Origin: Pseudisothecium myosuroides
Taxonomy: Eukaryota; Streptophyta; Bryopsida; Hypnales; Lembophyllaceae
DNA: 64,000 nt
NCBI GenBank assembly: GCA_951799445.1
Contig: OX637288.1
Coordinates: 32,095,288-32,159,287, forward strand
Reading direction: 5' to 3'
A program made the position numbers and the translations under genes. The notes under the pieces were generated by a model. That model made no database searches and had not been told where the DNA came from. It worked only from the letters and a program-made list of their open reading frames with translations. Shown here in pieces: positions 22,600-33,699 of the stretch (positions are counted from its first letter, which is position 1; every line of letters starts with the position of its first letter).

Positions 22600-24180
22600 A
22601 GTGGAAGCTTTCAAGACCACTAAAACCATTATAGGACGAGATTTTTTGTCATCTAAAGTGTTTTTACAAACACAAATGTTGTTTAAGACCCTTGTCTATG
22701 AGCTTTGTTTTTTTCCTTCGAAGCTCAACAAAAAAACATTATTGAAGAGCGTTCTAATTCTTTCTAAATCCTAGTTAGTAAAATAGTGAATGTGTCTAAA
22801 TAAGGATTTGAGAATGGATCCTATTATTGAATTGTAAAAGTTTTTGTTAGGTCTTGTTGAAAGGAGACTTCAGATATGCTCAGAATACATTATTGGGACT
22901 CAATACAGATAAACTATGAATTTTTATAGTGCTAAAAATAGGTGTACATAAAATCAACCCTTGGCCCTTGTGTATAAACATTGTACATTTGTAGTCAAGA
23001 ATCTTTATGGAATGGTTTTGCAAACTCCAAGTTACAAGTAGGTGCACCTTATGTATCTTCAAATCTTGTGGTGTTCACAAAGCATTTGGTGTTTCCACAA
23101 GTTAAGACTTCAAAAGAAGTTGTACAAAATATGCTTACGTTAGGCTTATAACCGGCCAATTTGAACCATTCAAAGATTTTTGCATTGCATAGAAAAAGAA
23201 ATGGAACTTTTCATTTTGTGTAATTATCACTCAATCCCTATGCAATCCCAATCAAGCATACAAAATTTCACTTTCAAAAAAGCAATTTTTCATTATTGGT
23301 GAATTTCTAAAGTTAGTTTTCATAGTTTTACATAATCTTTATTGTGAACAATGGGGGATGAGCTTTTTAAAATCCGATTGCATAGATATGTAGGAAACAT
23401 CCATAAGCACATCTTTCATATTAAAAAAATACCTTATTAAGTAACATAAATATGATCTATGAAGAGTTCAATGTGAAGTGTCATATAACCTAATTTTGAA
23501 AACTAGATATCTCTTTATTATAATTAAAATTTTCTATTTGTCCTTCACAAGGTAACTACTTTTATACATTCGAGCATGATGGTATAATTATGATGGTATA
23601 ATTATTTTACTTAATGAGGTATTTTTTAATATGAAAGATGTGCTTATGGATATTCACTACATATCTATGCAATTGGATTAAAAAAATTCATCCTCAATTG
23701 CTCACAATAAAATATTATGTAAAACCATGAAAATTAACTTTAGAAATTTATCAAAAATGGAATTTTACTTTTTTGAAAGTGAATTTTTGTATGCTTGATT
23801 GGAATTGCATGAGGATTGAGTGATAATTATGCTTACCTAAACATACCAATTATATTGCACATCGTACAAAAAAATGTGAATGGTTCAAATTGTCCGGTTG
23901 TAAGATTATAGTACATGACTGTACATCCAAAATTACACCTTACCTAAAGTCGTCATCATCACTCTATGTAAATACTCTATCATGTATGTTGGAAGAAATG
24001 ATTTTAGAACCTTGACCAAAATTATTCGAACTTTCATAACCTTTGCATACAACAACCAAATGTCACGTTCTTTGGTGCATTGGAACCTCCTTTCCCTTGC
24101 CAACAAGAAAATAAAAAAAATTCACCAGTCTAATAATAGTGACTAGGCACAGTAGCTAAAAGTGGCGGTTTGGGGGTACG
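22600..24180 (+). repeat. Dispersed repeat, copy 1, next to the glycine-rich cassette
   Basis: The order of shared phrases matches 26400-27960: TATGAGCTTTG near 22695, GGACTCAATA near 22894, TATAGTGCTAAAAATAGGTG near 22926, and finally TTGGTGCATTGGAACCTCC with CAACAAGAAAATA near 24070-24115. Partial copies occur near 33390-33700 and, inverted, near 38180-38620. No coding signal is seen. Confidence 0.7.
23150..23910. mobile_element. Foldback element, about 760 bp, inside dispersed repeat copy 1
   Basis: The left arm (23150-23445) includes CGGCCAATTTGAACCATTC, ATTATCACTCAATCC and CATAAGCACATCTTTCATAT. Their complements appear in reverse order in the right arm (23608-23910). About 160 bases separate the arms. 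No coding sequence is present. Confidence 0.75.
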
Positions 24181-25030
24181 TACCCACCTCACAATGAACT
24201 CTGCAACATTCTGCCAAAGCAATGATCACACACACATGGGAATCATAGAGTCGCAAATTTTTTTATTTCCTTGGCAATTTGCATGTGACTGCAATCAAAC
24301 CAGTGAGGCAATGACACACAGCTAGCTACTAACAGTAGCATTCACTCAACTTGTTCCTCGGACTCTTGGATGTTTTTCACACTGACAATTTGCCTGGCTA
24401 CACCCAAGTAGTTTTTGGAACTTATTAATGCTGCACCTTCACTACTGAGAATCAAACAAACACCAAGTCTTGTGCAGGCCAAGCCATTTCGATCTGCTAC
24501 CAAAGCAACTCACGAACAGTCCTCCTCGTTGTCCACAAACAGTAATTCTCCAACACTTTTGATGAATTCATGCCCGGAGACTTTGTTTCATAAGACCTGC
24601 AGTTCAAGCATGGGTGTCCCATAAGTTTCAGCAAAACTCCTTTCTTAGGAAAACTGTATGTTAGGATATTGATTCCTCTTTGCTGATTTGAGAGCATTGC
24701 TGTGTGCATTGTATTATTGTGGTCAGGTATGCTCTGTGGAGTGTACCTTGGGATTGGCCGTGATGCTCTAACCTGTATGTTGGATGTTCATGGTTCCCAT
24801 TTTCCCATTCTAAGTGAAAAAAGTAGCAAGAAGGTTGAGTGATGTACAATTAGAATGTGATAAAAACAGGGACACATGTTGGTTGCAAATCGATCAGTGG
24901 CTATGGAACCAAGCAAGAATGACACTTTGTCAGTGCAATAACTTCAACATTTGTAAGGAGAGAGGATGCAATGATTCGACAGCTTAAGAACATTTGTAGA
25001 GGTGATTAGATGCTTACAATTCCAATTGAT

Positions 25031-25800
25031 TTAGTGACCGCCGCCACCGCCTCCACCTCCACCTCCACCAAATCTGCTTCCACCCCCTCCACCTCCGCCA
25101 CCGCCACCACCCCCACCGCCGCCGCCCCCGCCGCCCCCTCCACTTCCCCAACCAAACCAACCTTGGGTACTGACCGACTTCTGAGAGCCAGTGGTCTGTG
25201 AAAACAAATGGGACACCAACTAGTTAGAACATCAATCAGCTAGCATCAATATTTGTCTTACAAACTGAGATGAAAACATTTTTAGAATGATATCTATCAT
25301 TCGGCCCAAATACAAGCTCAATGACTTCATCATCATCAGCAGGCCACGTTTAGTGCTCCATATTCGTTTTCCAGTTCCAAGAAGATCGAGGTTCAGCTTG
25401 CATTGGAAGAAGAACTCCAGTCCAAAGACGAACAATTGCAAAAACGAGTGGTCTGCTCAAGATACATAGTTCCACAAAGTACAAGACATTATAACGTACT
25501 GCTACTCTCGGTGCATCCATACGTACAGAGGTAGCTAAGCTCAATGACACACTAAAACTAATAGACCGAGAGAGAGAGAAGTGAAAACATCCCATGAACT
25601 TCCAGTACATACAGCAGCGACAAGTTGCAAATTTAATGAAAATGGACAACCATGGGCAAGTGAGCCACCTGAGCAGCAACTACGTGCTTCTTCTCCGCGA
25701 GAGTCCTGCCGGCCTCAGTGGGCAGAACGAAGGCTTGGCACACGAGGAGCGCCACGAGAAGGGCCGCGATGCAACATCGAGAAAGCCTCATGGATCCCAT
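25031..25800 (-). CDS. Secreted glycine-rich protein, 98 residues, two exons (copy A)
   Basis: Exon 1 is 25800-25669 (44 codons) and exon 2 is 25195-25031 (54 codons and TAA), joined in phase 0. The donor is CAG/GTGGCT and the acceptor TTTTCACAG. Exon 1 encodes MGSMRLSRCC then a hydrophobic signal-peptide core (IAALLVALLVCQAFVLP), with likely cleavage near the EAGR sequence, followed by EKKHVVAAQ. Exon 2 encodes TTGSQKSVSTQGWFGWGS, then almost pure poly-Gly interrupted by SRFGG, ending GGH. This is the layout of plant structural (cell-wall) glycine-rich proteins. The start agrees with both paralogues. Poly-Ser/Thr or Pro frames on the opposite strand are shadows. Exact function is unknown. 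Confidence 0.85.
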
Positions 25801-25910
25801 TGCAACTGCTGCAGTAGGACCTGAGCTCGCAACAAGCTTCGTACTGACTGTATGTCCAGAACCGGCTGAGTGCTGACTGATGAGCTTGAAGTTGGATGGC
25901 CTCCCCGTGA

Positions 25911-25916
25911 TTTATA
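25911..25916 (-). promoter_or_regulatory. TATA box of glycine-rich gene copy A
   Basis: TATAAA (minus strand, in GCATATAAATC) lies 110 bases upstream of the start codon. It is conserved in all three copies at a similar distance. Confidence 0.7.
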
Positions 25917-26399
25917 TGCAGCGGAAAACGTGGGTGACGCCGTGACGCCGGGGCTCCAACCACCCTGCCAGCTGGATTTCGAAGCACATGGACTCACCAG
26001 GAGTGATTGAGGCACTGTAAGGTTGACAATTGTGCACACTGTACTAGCTATGGACTATCAGTTAAAAATCTCGATGCAGCCTTTATGATGGCATTGCAGG
26101 CAAGTGGGCTAGAGGCGATGCAGCGGTGCGAACAGCTAAGTTAGTTTTTGCTCCTGGAATTTTTATTTCAGTGTGACGCGTATGGGGAGTCAGAACTCCA
26201 GACTGAATTATCATAATAACAAGGCAAATTCAAAACCAACGATCGGCAATTCAGTTTAGAACCAAATGTGCCATATGCCTAGCTCATACCCGTAGGTTAA
26301 AACATTACAAGAAGCTGATCTGGCATGAGAAATATCATAGTTTGACAGGCATTGTTAGTAATGAATCTGACTTCAAGAAAGGTAACACAGGAAACTCTC

Positions 26400-27960
26400 T
26401 GCACGAAAATCATCCAAGTAAGCATTTGAGTGGTTCCCATTATAAAATTCTCCAAGTTTTACTCATTGGATCTATGAGCCTTGTTTTCTCCCTCAAAAAT
26501 TCAACAAAAAGAACGTCACTGAAGAATGTTCCAATCCTTCCCAAATCCTAATAATGTAATAACACTTGAATACATCCAAGTAAGGGTTGGGGAATGGTTC
26601 TTATCATTGTGCATTGTAAAAAGTTTTCTTAAGTTTTCTTAATAATTGAAAGGAGATCTTAGATTCTTAGATTCTTAGATTCTCTTTAGACTACATTATT
26701 GGGACTCAATATAAATAAATCATGAATTTTCATAGTGCTAAAAATAGGTAAATCTAAAATCAATCCTTGGTTCTCATGTACAAAGTACGAACATTGTACA
26801 TAATTTAAGTCAAGATTCTAGATGGAATGGTTTGCAAACAAGGACTTCCCAATTAGGTGCACTATGCATATGTATCTTTAACAAGGAGACCGGGAGGTTG
26901 ATACCCCCCTAGGTTTTTTTGGGGGGCCTGTCATTATACCCCCCCCAAACTTTCAAAGTTTGGAGGAGGTATAGTGACAGGCCCCCAAAAAATACCCAGG
27001 GGGGTAAGGCCTTTCCGTTCTCCCTGTATAAGTCCTATGTGAACATTGCATTTATAAACCATTTGATTTTTTCACAAGTCAAGACCTCATGAAAAAGCCA
27101 TATCAAACATGCTTGAGGTGAATACATCCAAATGTGTATCTTGCCTAAAACTCGGGGGGGTCACTTAGAGTGTCCATTAGAAAACAAGTGCGAACAAAAC
27201 TTTGGACCCCCTATATTATATCCTAAAATTTAAATAAAATGAAATAAAAAAAATATGACTAGATTTTCCTACTTCAAAAGTTTATGTTTTGAATTATTGA
27301 TATTTTTATTTGTTAATGATAATTAGTTATAAATTTTTGAAGTAATTAGATACACTGTACAACTGAAAATAACTTTCACACCCCTATATTATATCCTAAA
27401 AATTTGTCTAAAAAATGAATAAAAAATTCCTAAAAATAGCTCTCTATTGAAAGTTCATTTTGAGTTGAGTATTGATGCAATGGTCATCTAAATGTGATCT
27501 CTATAAATATTTGAGTTGAAAAACATGCCGTTTTAGGCCATTTTCAACCTCTTGTACAAATCATTTCAACTATTATTTTAGTTTGAAATTTTGGCAATAG
27601 AAACCTACAGTCATTATTAAGCAACCCTCAGAATTTTAAGTTGAAATTATAGTTCATTAGAAACCACTTGTTTGCACGTGGTTTGTAGTAAAATACTAGG
27701 TGCCCCCCCCGAGGCCTAAAACCATCATTACTCTATGTACATCTCCAAAATCAATATGTACATATGTTGAAGAAATGATTTTAGAATATCTATCTAAAAA
27801 AACTTTGACCCTTCATAACTTTTACATAATTATGGTATCTAAATGTCGCATTCATGGTATGTTGGAACCTCCCTTTCCTTGGCAACAAGAAAATATGAAA
27901 ATTTAACAAGTCTAATAATAGTAATTAGGCACAATAGCAAAAATAGCAGTTTGTGTGCTA
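26400..27960 (+). repeat. Dispersed repeat, copy 2
   Basis: It shows the same order of landmarks as 22600-24180: TATGAGCCTTGTTTT near 26470, GGGACTCAATA near 26700, CATAGTGCTAAAAATAGGT near 26732, and GTTGGAACCTCC with CAACAAGAAAATA near 27860-27895. The palindrome at 26896-27015 is a later insertion. Confidence 0.65.
26896..27015. mobile_element. Compact G/C-rich palindrome, about 120 bp
   Basis: GTTGATACCCCCCTAGG...GGGGGGCCTGTCA on the left pairs with TGACAGGCCCCC...CCCAGGGGGGTAAG on the right around a centre at AAACTTTCAAAGTTT. The C- and G-runs contrast with the AT-rich flanks. It is probably a small hairpin MITE. Confidence 0.75.
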
Positions 27961-28364
27961 CCCACCTTACTACAAGCTGTATATGCAACATCTTGCTAAA
28001 ACAATGATCACACATTATAGAAAGAACCGGACCTCTGGAGGGTCGCTCCAGTGTGACATTCTTATGAATATCCATGTCATCGCTGGCCCTAGAGACTCTG
28101 AGTATCGCAAACTTCATCCAATTTGACTTTCGCCAAAAATGTCAGGACCTTCGTCAAGACAATAGAGTACATGGCAACCAAGTAGAATTTGTTTAATTGA
28201 CAAATTAGTTCAACTAGATTCAATTTAGCCAAATGAAGAGATTTTTTTTTGAAATACAAGGACAAATTCCAAAGTTATGTGGCTTTTGAAGCTAGTTGCC
28301 AAAAAATAGTCCCATTCAACTAGCTTCAAAAGCCACTTAATTCATTTTGTGAGTATAGAGATGA

Positions 28365-28930
28365 AAAGAGAAGCTCTTTATAGGATTGGGGTAGTAGTAG
28401 GTCAAGCAATCCATGTGGGATATGTAAATTAAGATGAATAGGAGCTCAACTACTCATAGTTAAGCCAAACGCAGGAATTGTGTTAAAAATTAAATTTCAG
28501 ACCTCATTTAGGCATAGTACAATAACTATTTTGAAAAAACTTTGAATTAAGAAAAGTTGGGGAATTAAGCTAAATTTTATCTCCAAAAATCTGTTTGAGG
28601 TTTTGAGACTCCAACTAAAAGTTATAGACAAAATTCTAAGAGGGGTTGGATGGGACATTTTTTTGGACATTTTCAAACACCTTCTCTAAATTTTGTTCAT
28701 AGCTTTTGGTTGGAGGCTCTAAACCTCAAAACTATTTCTTAAGATAAAATTTAGCTTAATTCCCCAACTTTTCTTAGTTCAAAGTTTTTTCAAAATAGTT
28801 ATTCTACTATGCCTAAATGAGGTCTAAAATTTAACTTTTAACACAATTCCTGCATTTTGACAATGAGCGGCCAATCTCTCAATTTCAACCTATCCCATAT
28901 TCTTTGGCAATTCATGATGGACAATTGATT
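28365..28930. mobile_element. Foldback element family F, copy 1
   Basis: The inner arms are 28465-28660 and 28675-28860, sharing AATTGTGTTAAAA, CAGACCTCATTTAGGCATAGT and TTAGCTTAATTCCCCAACTT. The same element, by sequence, is at 54370-54990. The outer parts (CCATGTGGGATA near 28409 and TATCCCATATTC near 28891) also pair. Confidence 0.85.
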
Positions 28931-30260
28931 TTGTTATAAAAACAACCTCTTCACCCTACATTCACACCTATTGCCAATCAAGTTAGTCTTCCATATTGCC
29001 ATCAAAAAAAAATTGATGGCAATGTGGAAAACATATTTCATTGACATTTGCTTTATTTTCCTACTCTTGGTTAGAGTTCCATTTGCATCCAATTTTAAGG
29101 TGTTTGATAATTAGAGTAAGGTGCATTAGAGTATTTTAATTCTGACTATGGAATACTTAAACTCGGATTTGGAGCCCATGACAGTCCTCCGACAGCTCGA
29201 TGTATGGTGAACGAGAATAGGGGAAGTATATATCCTTAAGCCAAAAAAAGGTTAACTTTGGGGTTCTTGGAGGGCTGTGGAGCAGCCCTCCAGAGGCCCG
29301 ACTTTTTCTCTAATGCATACATGGGTTCCACAATAAACTTGTTTGGAATTTTCTCTTACTGGTTTGAAGATTCTGTTGTTTTTTCCTATTAGTTTCTACA
29401 AATTCCTATGTTTTCTGGTGTTCTAATGTCATTGTAGAACACATCTTCAAAGAATTCTTGTACAAAAGAAAATTGTGGGTTTTCATCATAGGGATTTCCT
29501 TAAATTTTCTCCAAATCCCTTGTGTGCAATTCAAATTGGTAGACTTTGCAATACATTGACACATCTTACATTTCAATGTTGTTTCCACTTGATATTGGGT
29601 AGATTTTACAAGATGCAATTGTTCCATATCAATTATCAAGGGTATTGTGAGATTGGATACATATGACTTGTAAGTTGTCAATTTTAAAATCAATGTATTT
29701 TATTCACAAAAATCTAACATAATTTTAAATTTTGTGTATTTTAGAAACCTAAGACTTTATAATTTATGAAATTGTAAAATGTTTAAACAAATGAAATCTA
29801 TATATTACAAATATTTTTAACTCCTGAAATCTAGAAATGGTCAAGATCAAAAATTCTGAAATATACAAATCAATGAGAATGAAATTCAAATCTACATATT
29901 AGTGATATTTGAGACTACAAAATCTACAAAGTGTATTGATTATGCATACTACAGTCTACAACAAAGTTAGATTTCACAGGCAAAAATCTACATTTTAGAT
30001 TATTGAATTTTATAAATTGAATTGATTTGGTGGTGGGGGACATCTACAAATAGGGCAATTGCAAAAAATACTTCACGTTTCTGGCTCAAAAACGCAATTT
30101 TTGGCCACAAGACTGGCAGTATTATGTAGTACTACCAGTGATATGTTTCCGCGGTGCGCTTGCAAATCTAAACCGTCGATTCAGGGCACCTGCAGATCCT
30201 AATTGTCAATTCAGTACTATGTAGTACTATGAAGTACTATATATAGACTACTACGGAGTA
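28930..30260. other. AT-rich intergenic DNA without a supported gene
   Basis: No coding frame is convincing. A small hairpin, GGAGGGCTG-TGGAG-CAGCCCTCC, lies at 29269-29291. The rest is AT-rich with no clear repeat borders. Confidence 0.45.
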
Positions 30261-30262
30261 TT

Positions 30263-30418
30263 GGGTCGTTGCAAGAAACACCGTTAGTTTTTGTTCCACT
30301 TTGGTTGTTTTCGGCTAGTACTCCAGTACTCGTGAGCTTTTGCATATCTTTAAAATTGCACTCCCTGTGTGACGCATACCCAGTACAAACCCAATACTAG
30401 TGTTTCTTGCAATGACCC
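30263..30418. mobile_element. MITE-like element, 156 bp, with about 19-bp terminal inverted repeats
   Basis: The left end is GGGTCGTTGCAAGAAACAC and the right end is GTGTTTCTTGCAATGACCC, with one mismatch across 19 bases. Related TGTTTCTTGCAA phrases at 30957 and 31133 suggest decayed relatives nearby. No clear target duplication was seen. Confidence 0.6.
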
Positions 30419-31922
30419 CACTACAGAAGCCATTGGGAGCAGAAAATAGAAAAAAAGGGTCTCTGGACCTTTTCATTTTTAGTAATTAAAAAAATATTAA
30501 AAATATTAAAAAAAAAACACCCATTTTTTCTAACTTAAAGATGTTTCTTCTCAACCATTTCCATCTTTGGAAAAATTAAATTGTATTCTCTGCATGTGCG
30601 CAAAGGTAGTGCAGTTTGAGCACATTTGGAAGGTGGACACTTTACTATTTTTGAAAAATCTCTCCTGGGCTTGTGTAAACTTAGTAGAACTCCTTATGTT
30701 TCAATTTTCACCTTCAAATTTGCATTTTGGAGTCAAAAATAGTACTAAACCCCCCCAAAATGGCCAAAGTAGACATCCAATTGGGGGCAGTTTAAAAATA
30801 TTAAACTAATTTTAAAAAACTAAAAAAAATTATTCAATGTCTGCAACTACCATATGTACCTTCATTTCAAATTTCATAGAAAATGGACATATAACGCAAA
30901 AGTTATGAGCAAAATTACTATTCCACAGCCAAGGGGACAAAAAGAAGGACAAATTGTGTTTCTTGCAACGAATCAATAACACTGAAAAATGCACAAATTC
31001 TCCCTTGATAAAATTCCTTGTCTCACATTTCCTTGTGGCAACCACATTCCCTGTGTTTAGAAAAAACAGTTGACGGAATTTTGTCATTGGAGGAGGGGAT
31101 TTTCAGTAGAATGCCAGTAGGGGATTAAAAAAATGTTTCTTGTCGCAAATTGTTTTATTTCCTTGGCAATTTGCACGTGACTGCACAATCATACCAATGA
31201 GGCAATGACACACAGCTAGCTACAGTAGCATCCACTCAACTTGTTCCTCCTCTTCCAAGGATATTTTTCACATTCACTGACAATTTGCCTGGCTACACCC
31301 AAGTAGTTTCTGGAACTTATTGCTGCACCTTCACTACTGAGAATCGAACAAACACCAAGTCTTGTGCAGGCCCAAGTCATTTCGATCTGCTACCAAAGCA
31401 CTCACGAACAGCCCTCCTCGTTGTCCGCAAATAGTAGTTTTCCGACAGTTTCGATGAGTTCATGCCCGAAGACTTTGTTTCACAAGACCTGCAGTTCAAG
31501 CATGGGTGTCCCATAAGTTTCAGCAAATTAAACTCCTTTCTTAATTAATAAAATTGTATGTTAGGATATTGATACCTCTTTGCTGATTTAAGAGCATTGC
31601 TGTGTGTATAATAGTATTATTATGGTAAGGTAAGCTCTGTAGAGTTTCCCTTGGGATTGACCGTGATGCTCTAACCTGTATGTTGGATGTTCATGGTTCC
31701 CATTTTCCCATTCTAAGTGAAAAAGGAGCAAGAAGGTTGAGCAATGTACAATTAGAATGTGATAAAAACAGGGATACACTCAGCGGTTATGGAACCAAGC
31801 AAGAATGACACTTTCTCAGTGCAATAACTTCAACATTTGTAAGGAGAGAGGGTCGGATGCAATGTTTCGACAGCTTAAGAACATTTGTAGAGGTGATTAG
31901 ATGCATACAATTCCAAGTGATT

Positions 31923-32742
31923 TTAGTGACCGCCGCCACCACCTCCGCCTCCACCTCCACCAAATCTGCTTCCACCCCCTCCACCTCCACCTCCTCCGCC
32001 GCCACCGCCTCCACCACCGCCACCACCGCCTCCTCCACCGCCGCCCCCGCCTCCTCCACCGCCGCCCCCTCCACTTCCCCTACCAGGTCCCCTACCAAAC
32101 CAACCTTGGGTACTGACCGACTTCTGAGAGCCAGTGGTCTGTGACAACAAATGGGACACCAACTAGTTAGAACATCAATCAGCTAAACCAATATTTGTCT
32201 TACAGAAGACGATTCAAACATTTTTGGGATGACATCTATCATTCGGCCCCAAAGTACAAGCTCAATGACTTCATCATCATCAACAGGCCACGTTTAATAT
32301 TGCTCCATATTCGTTTTCCAGTTTCAAGAAGATCGAGGTTCAGCTTGCATTGGAAGAAGAAGAACTCCAGTCCAAAGACGAACAATTGCAAAAACGAGTG
32401 GTCTGCTCAAGATACATAGTTCCACAAAGTACACCACAATGTAACTGCTACATTGTAACTGTATCCATTCAAAGGTAGCTAAGCTCAATGACACACAAAA
32501 CTAATAGATCGAGAGAGGGAGAGAAGTGAAAACATCCCATGAACTTCCACTACATACAGCGACAAGTTGCAAATCCAATGAAAATGGACAACCATGGGCA
32601 AGTGATTCACCTGAGCAGCAACCACGTGCTTCTTCTCCACGAGACTCCTGCCGGCTTCAGTGGGCAGAACGAAGGCTTGGCACACGAGGAGCGCCACGAG
32701 AAGGGCCGCGATGCAACATCGAGAAAGCCTCAAGGAAACCAT
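31923..32742 (-). CDS. Secreted glycine-rich protein, 115 residues, two exons (copy B)
   Basis: Exon 1 is 32742-32611 (44 codons) and exon 2 is 32138-31923 (71 codons and TAA), phase 0, with donor CAG/GTGAAT and acceptor GTCACAG. The N-terminus reads MVSLRLSRCC followed by the same hydrophobic signal core and EKKHVVAAQ. Exon 2 starts TTGSQKSVSTQGWFGRGPGR and continues as a Gly run with SRFGG near the end, ending GGH. It differs from copy A mainly in Gly-run length. An upstream ATG at 32747, absent from copies A and C, opens a five-codon frame (MQWFP then stop) that overlaps the main start and could lower translation. Confidence 0.85.
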
Positions 32743-32850
32743 TGCATCTGCTGCAGTAGGACCTGAGCTCGCAACGAGTTTCGTACTGACTATGTCTAGA
32801 ACCGGCTGAGTGCTGACTGATGAGTTTGAAGTCGGATGGCCTCCCCATGA

Positions 32851-32856
32851 TTTATA
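32851..32856 (-). promoter_or_regulatory. TATA box of glycine-rich gene copy B
   Basis: TATAAA on the minus strand in GCATATAAATC lies 109 bases upstream of the start codon, matching copies A and C. Confidence 0.7.
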
Positions 32857-33699
32857 TGCAGCGGAAAACGTGGGTGACGGGGCTCCAACCACCCTGCCAG
32901 CTGGATTTCGAAGCACATGGACTCACCGGGAGTGATTGAGGCACTGTAAGGTTGACAATTGTGCACACTGTACTAGCTATGGACTATCAGTCAGTAAAAG
33001 ATCAAGATGCAGCCTTTATGATGGCATTGCAGGAAGGCAAGTGGGCAAGAGGGGATGCAGCGGTGCGAACAGCTTTATTTCACTGTGACGCGTATGGGGA
33101 GTCGGAACTCCAGAGGATTATCGGCATACTCACAAGGCAAATTCAAACCTAGAGTTAGACCGGTGATTCAGTTTAGAACGAAATGTGCCATATGCCTCAT
33201 ACCCATTGATAGGTTTAAACATTAGAAAAAACTGATCTGGCATGAGAAACATATATCATAGTTTGTTAGTAATGAATCTGGCTTCAAGAAAGGTAACATA
33301 GGAAACTGTCTGCACCCAAAATCATCCAACTAAGCATTTGAGCTTGGTTACCATTATAAAATTCTCTGAGTTTTAGTCGTTGGATCTTCACTATTGCAAG
33401 GGGAAACAACGGTTGTGAACCCATGTTTACTCTCCTAACCCCCGTTTCAGTAAAAACCACATGTTTCAGGAAGAAAACCACGTTCGTAAGCAACATCTCT
33501 TGAAATACAATGTTCAAGAATCAAACGGTGAGTCAAAGCTCTCAATGATCAATTTCTCAAGTGCTGCTTTTGGGGAGTCCAAAAGAGATTCTAGATTCTC
33601 TTCTTATGGATAACATATGAATAAACAATGAATTTTTAAAAGTGTTGAAAGTAGGTGTACCCCAAAACAATCCTAACTACGCTGTCATGTTCATTCAAA

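Larger units (their letters stand above)
24248..26475 (-). repeat. Glycine-rich gene cassette, copy A (duplicated segment)
   Basis: This aligns in the same orientation with 31140-33390 over its whole length. Shared landmarks are GTCGCAAATT and TTATTTCCTTGGCAATTTGC at one end and AATCATCCAA.TAAGCATTTGAG at the other. The duplication takes in promoter, both exons, the intron and about 700 bp of each flank. Confidence 0.85.
31140..33390 (-). repeat. Glycine-rich gene cassette, copy B (duplicated segment)
   Basis: This is the direct-orientation duplicate of 24248-26475, starting TGTCGCAAATTGTTTTATTTCC and ending in the AAGCATTTGAG / TTATAAAATTCTC region. It has small insertions and deletions throughout, and beyond 33390 it passes into the dispersed repeat (partial copy). 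Confidence 0.85.

Noticed and set aside
25010..25201. Ser/Thr/Pro-rich open frames opposite the glycine-rich exons (also near 31857-32144 and 37023-37395)
   Set aside because: They are the complement of GGN repeats, have no start context or paralogue-conserved N-terminus, and lie on the strand opposite well-supported exons.
29269..29291. Rho-independent-like hairpin
   Set aside because: Plant nuclear genes do not use such terminators and no gene ends nearby.
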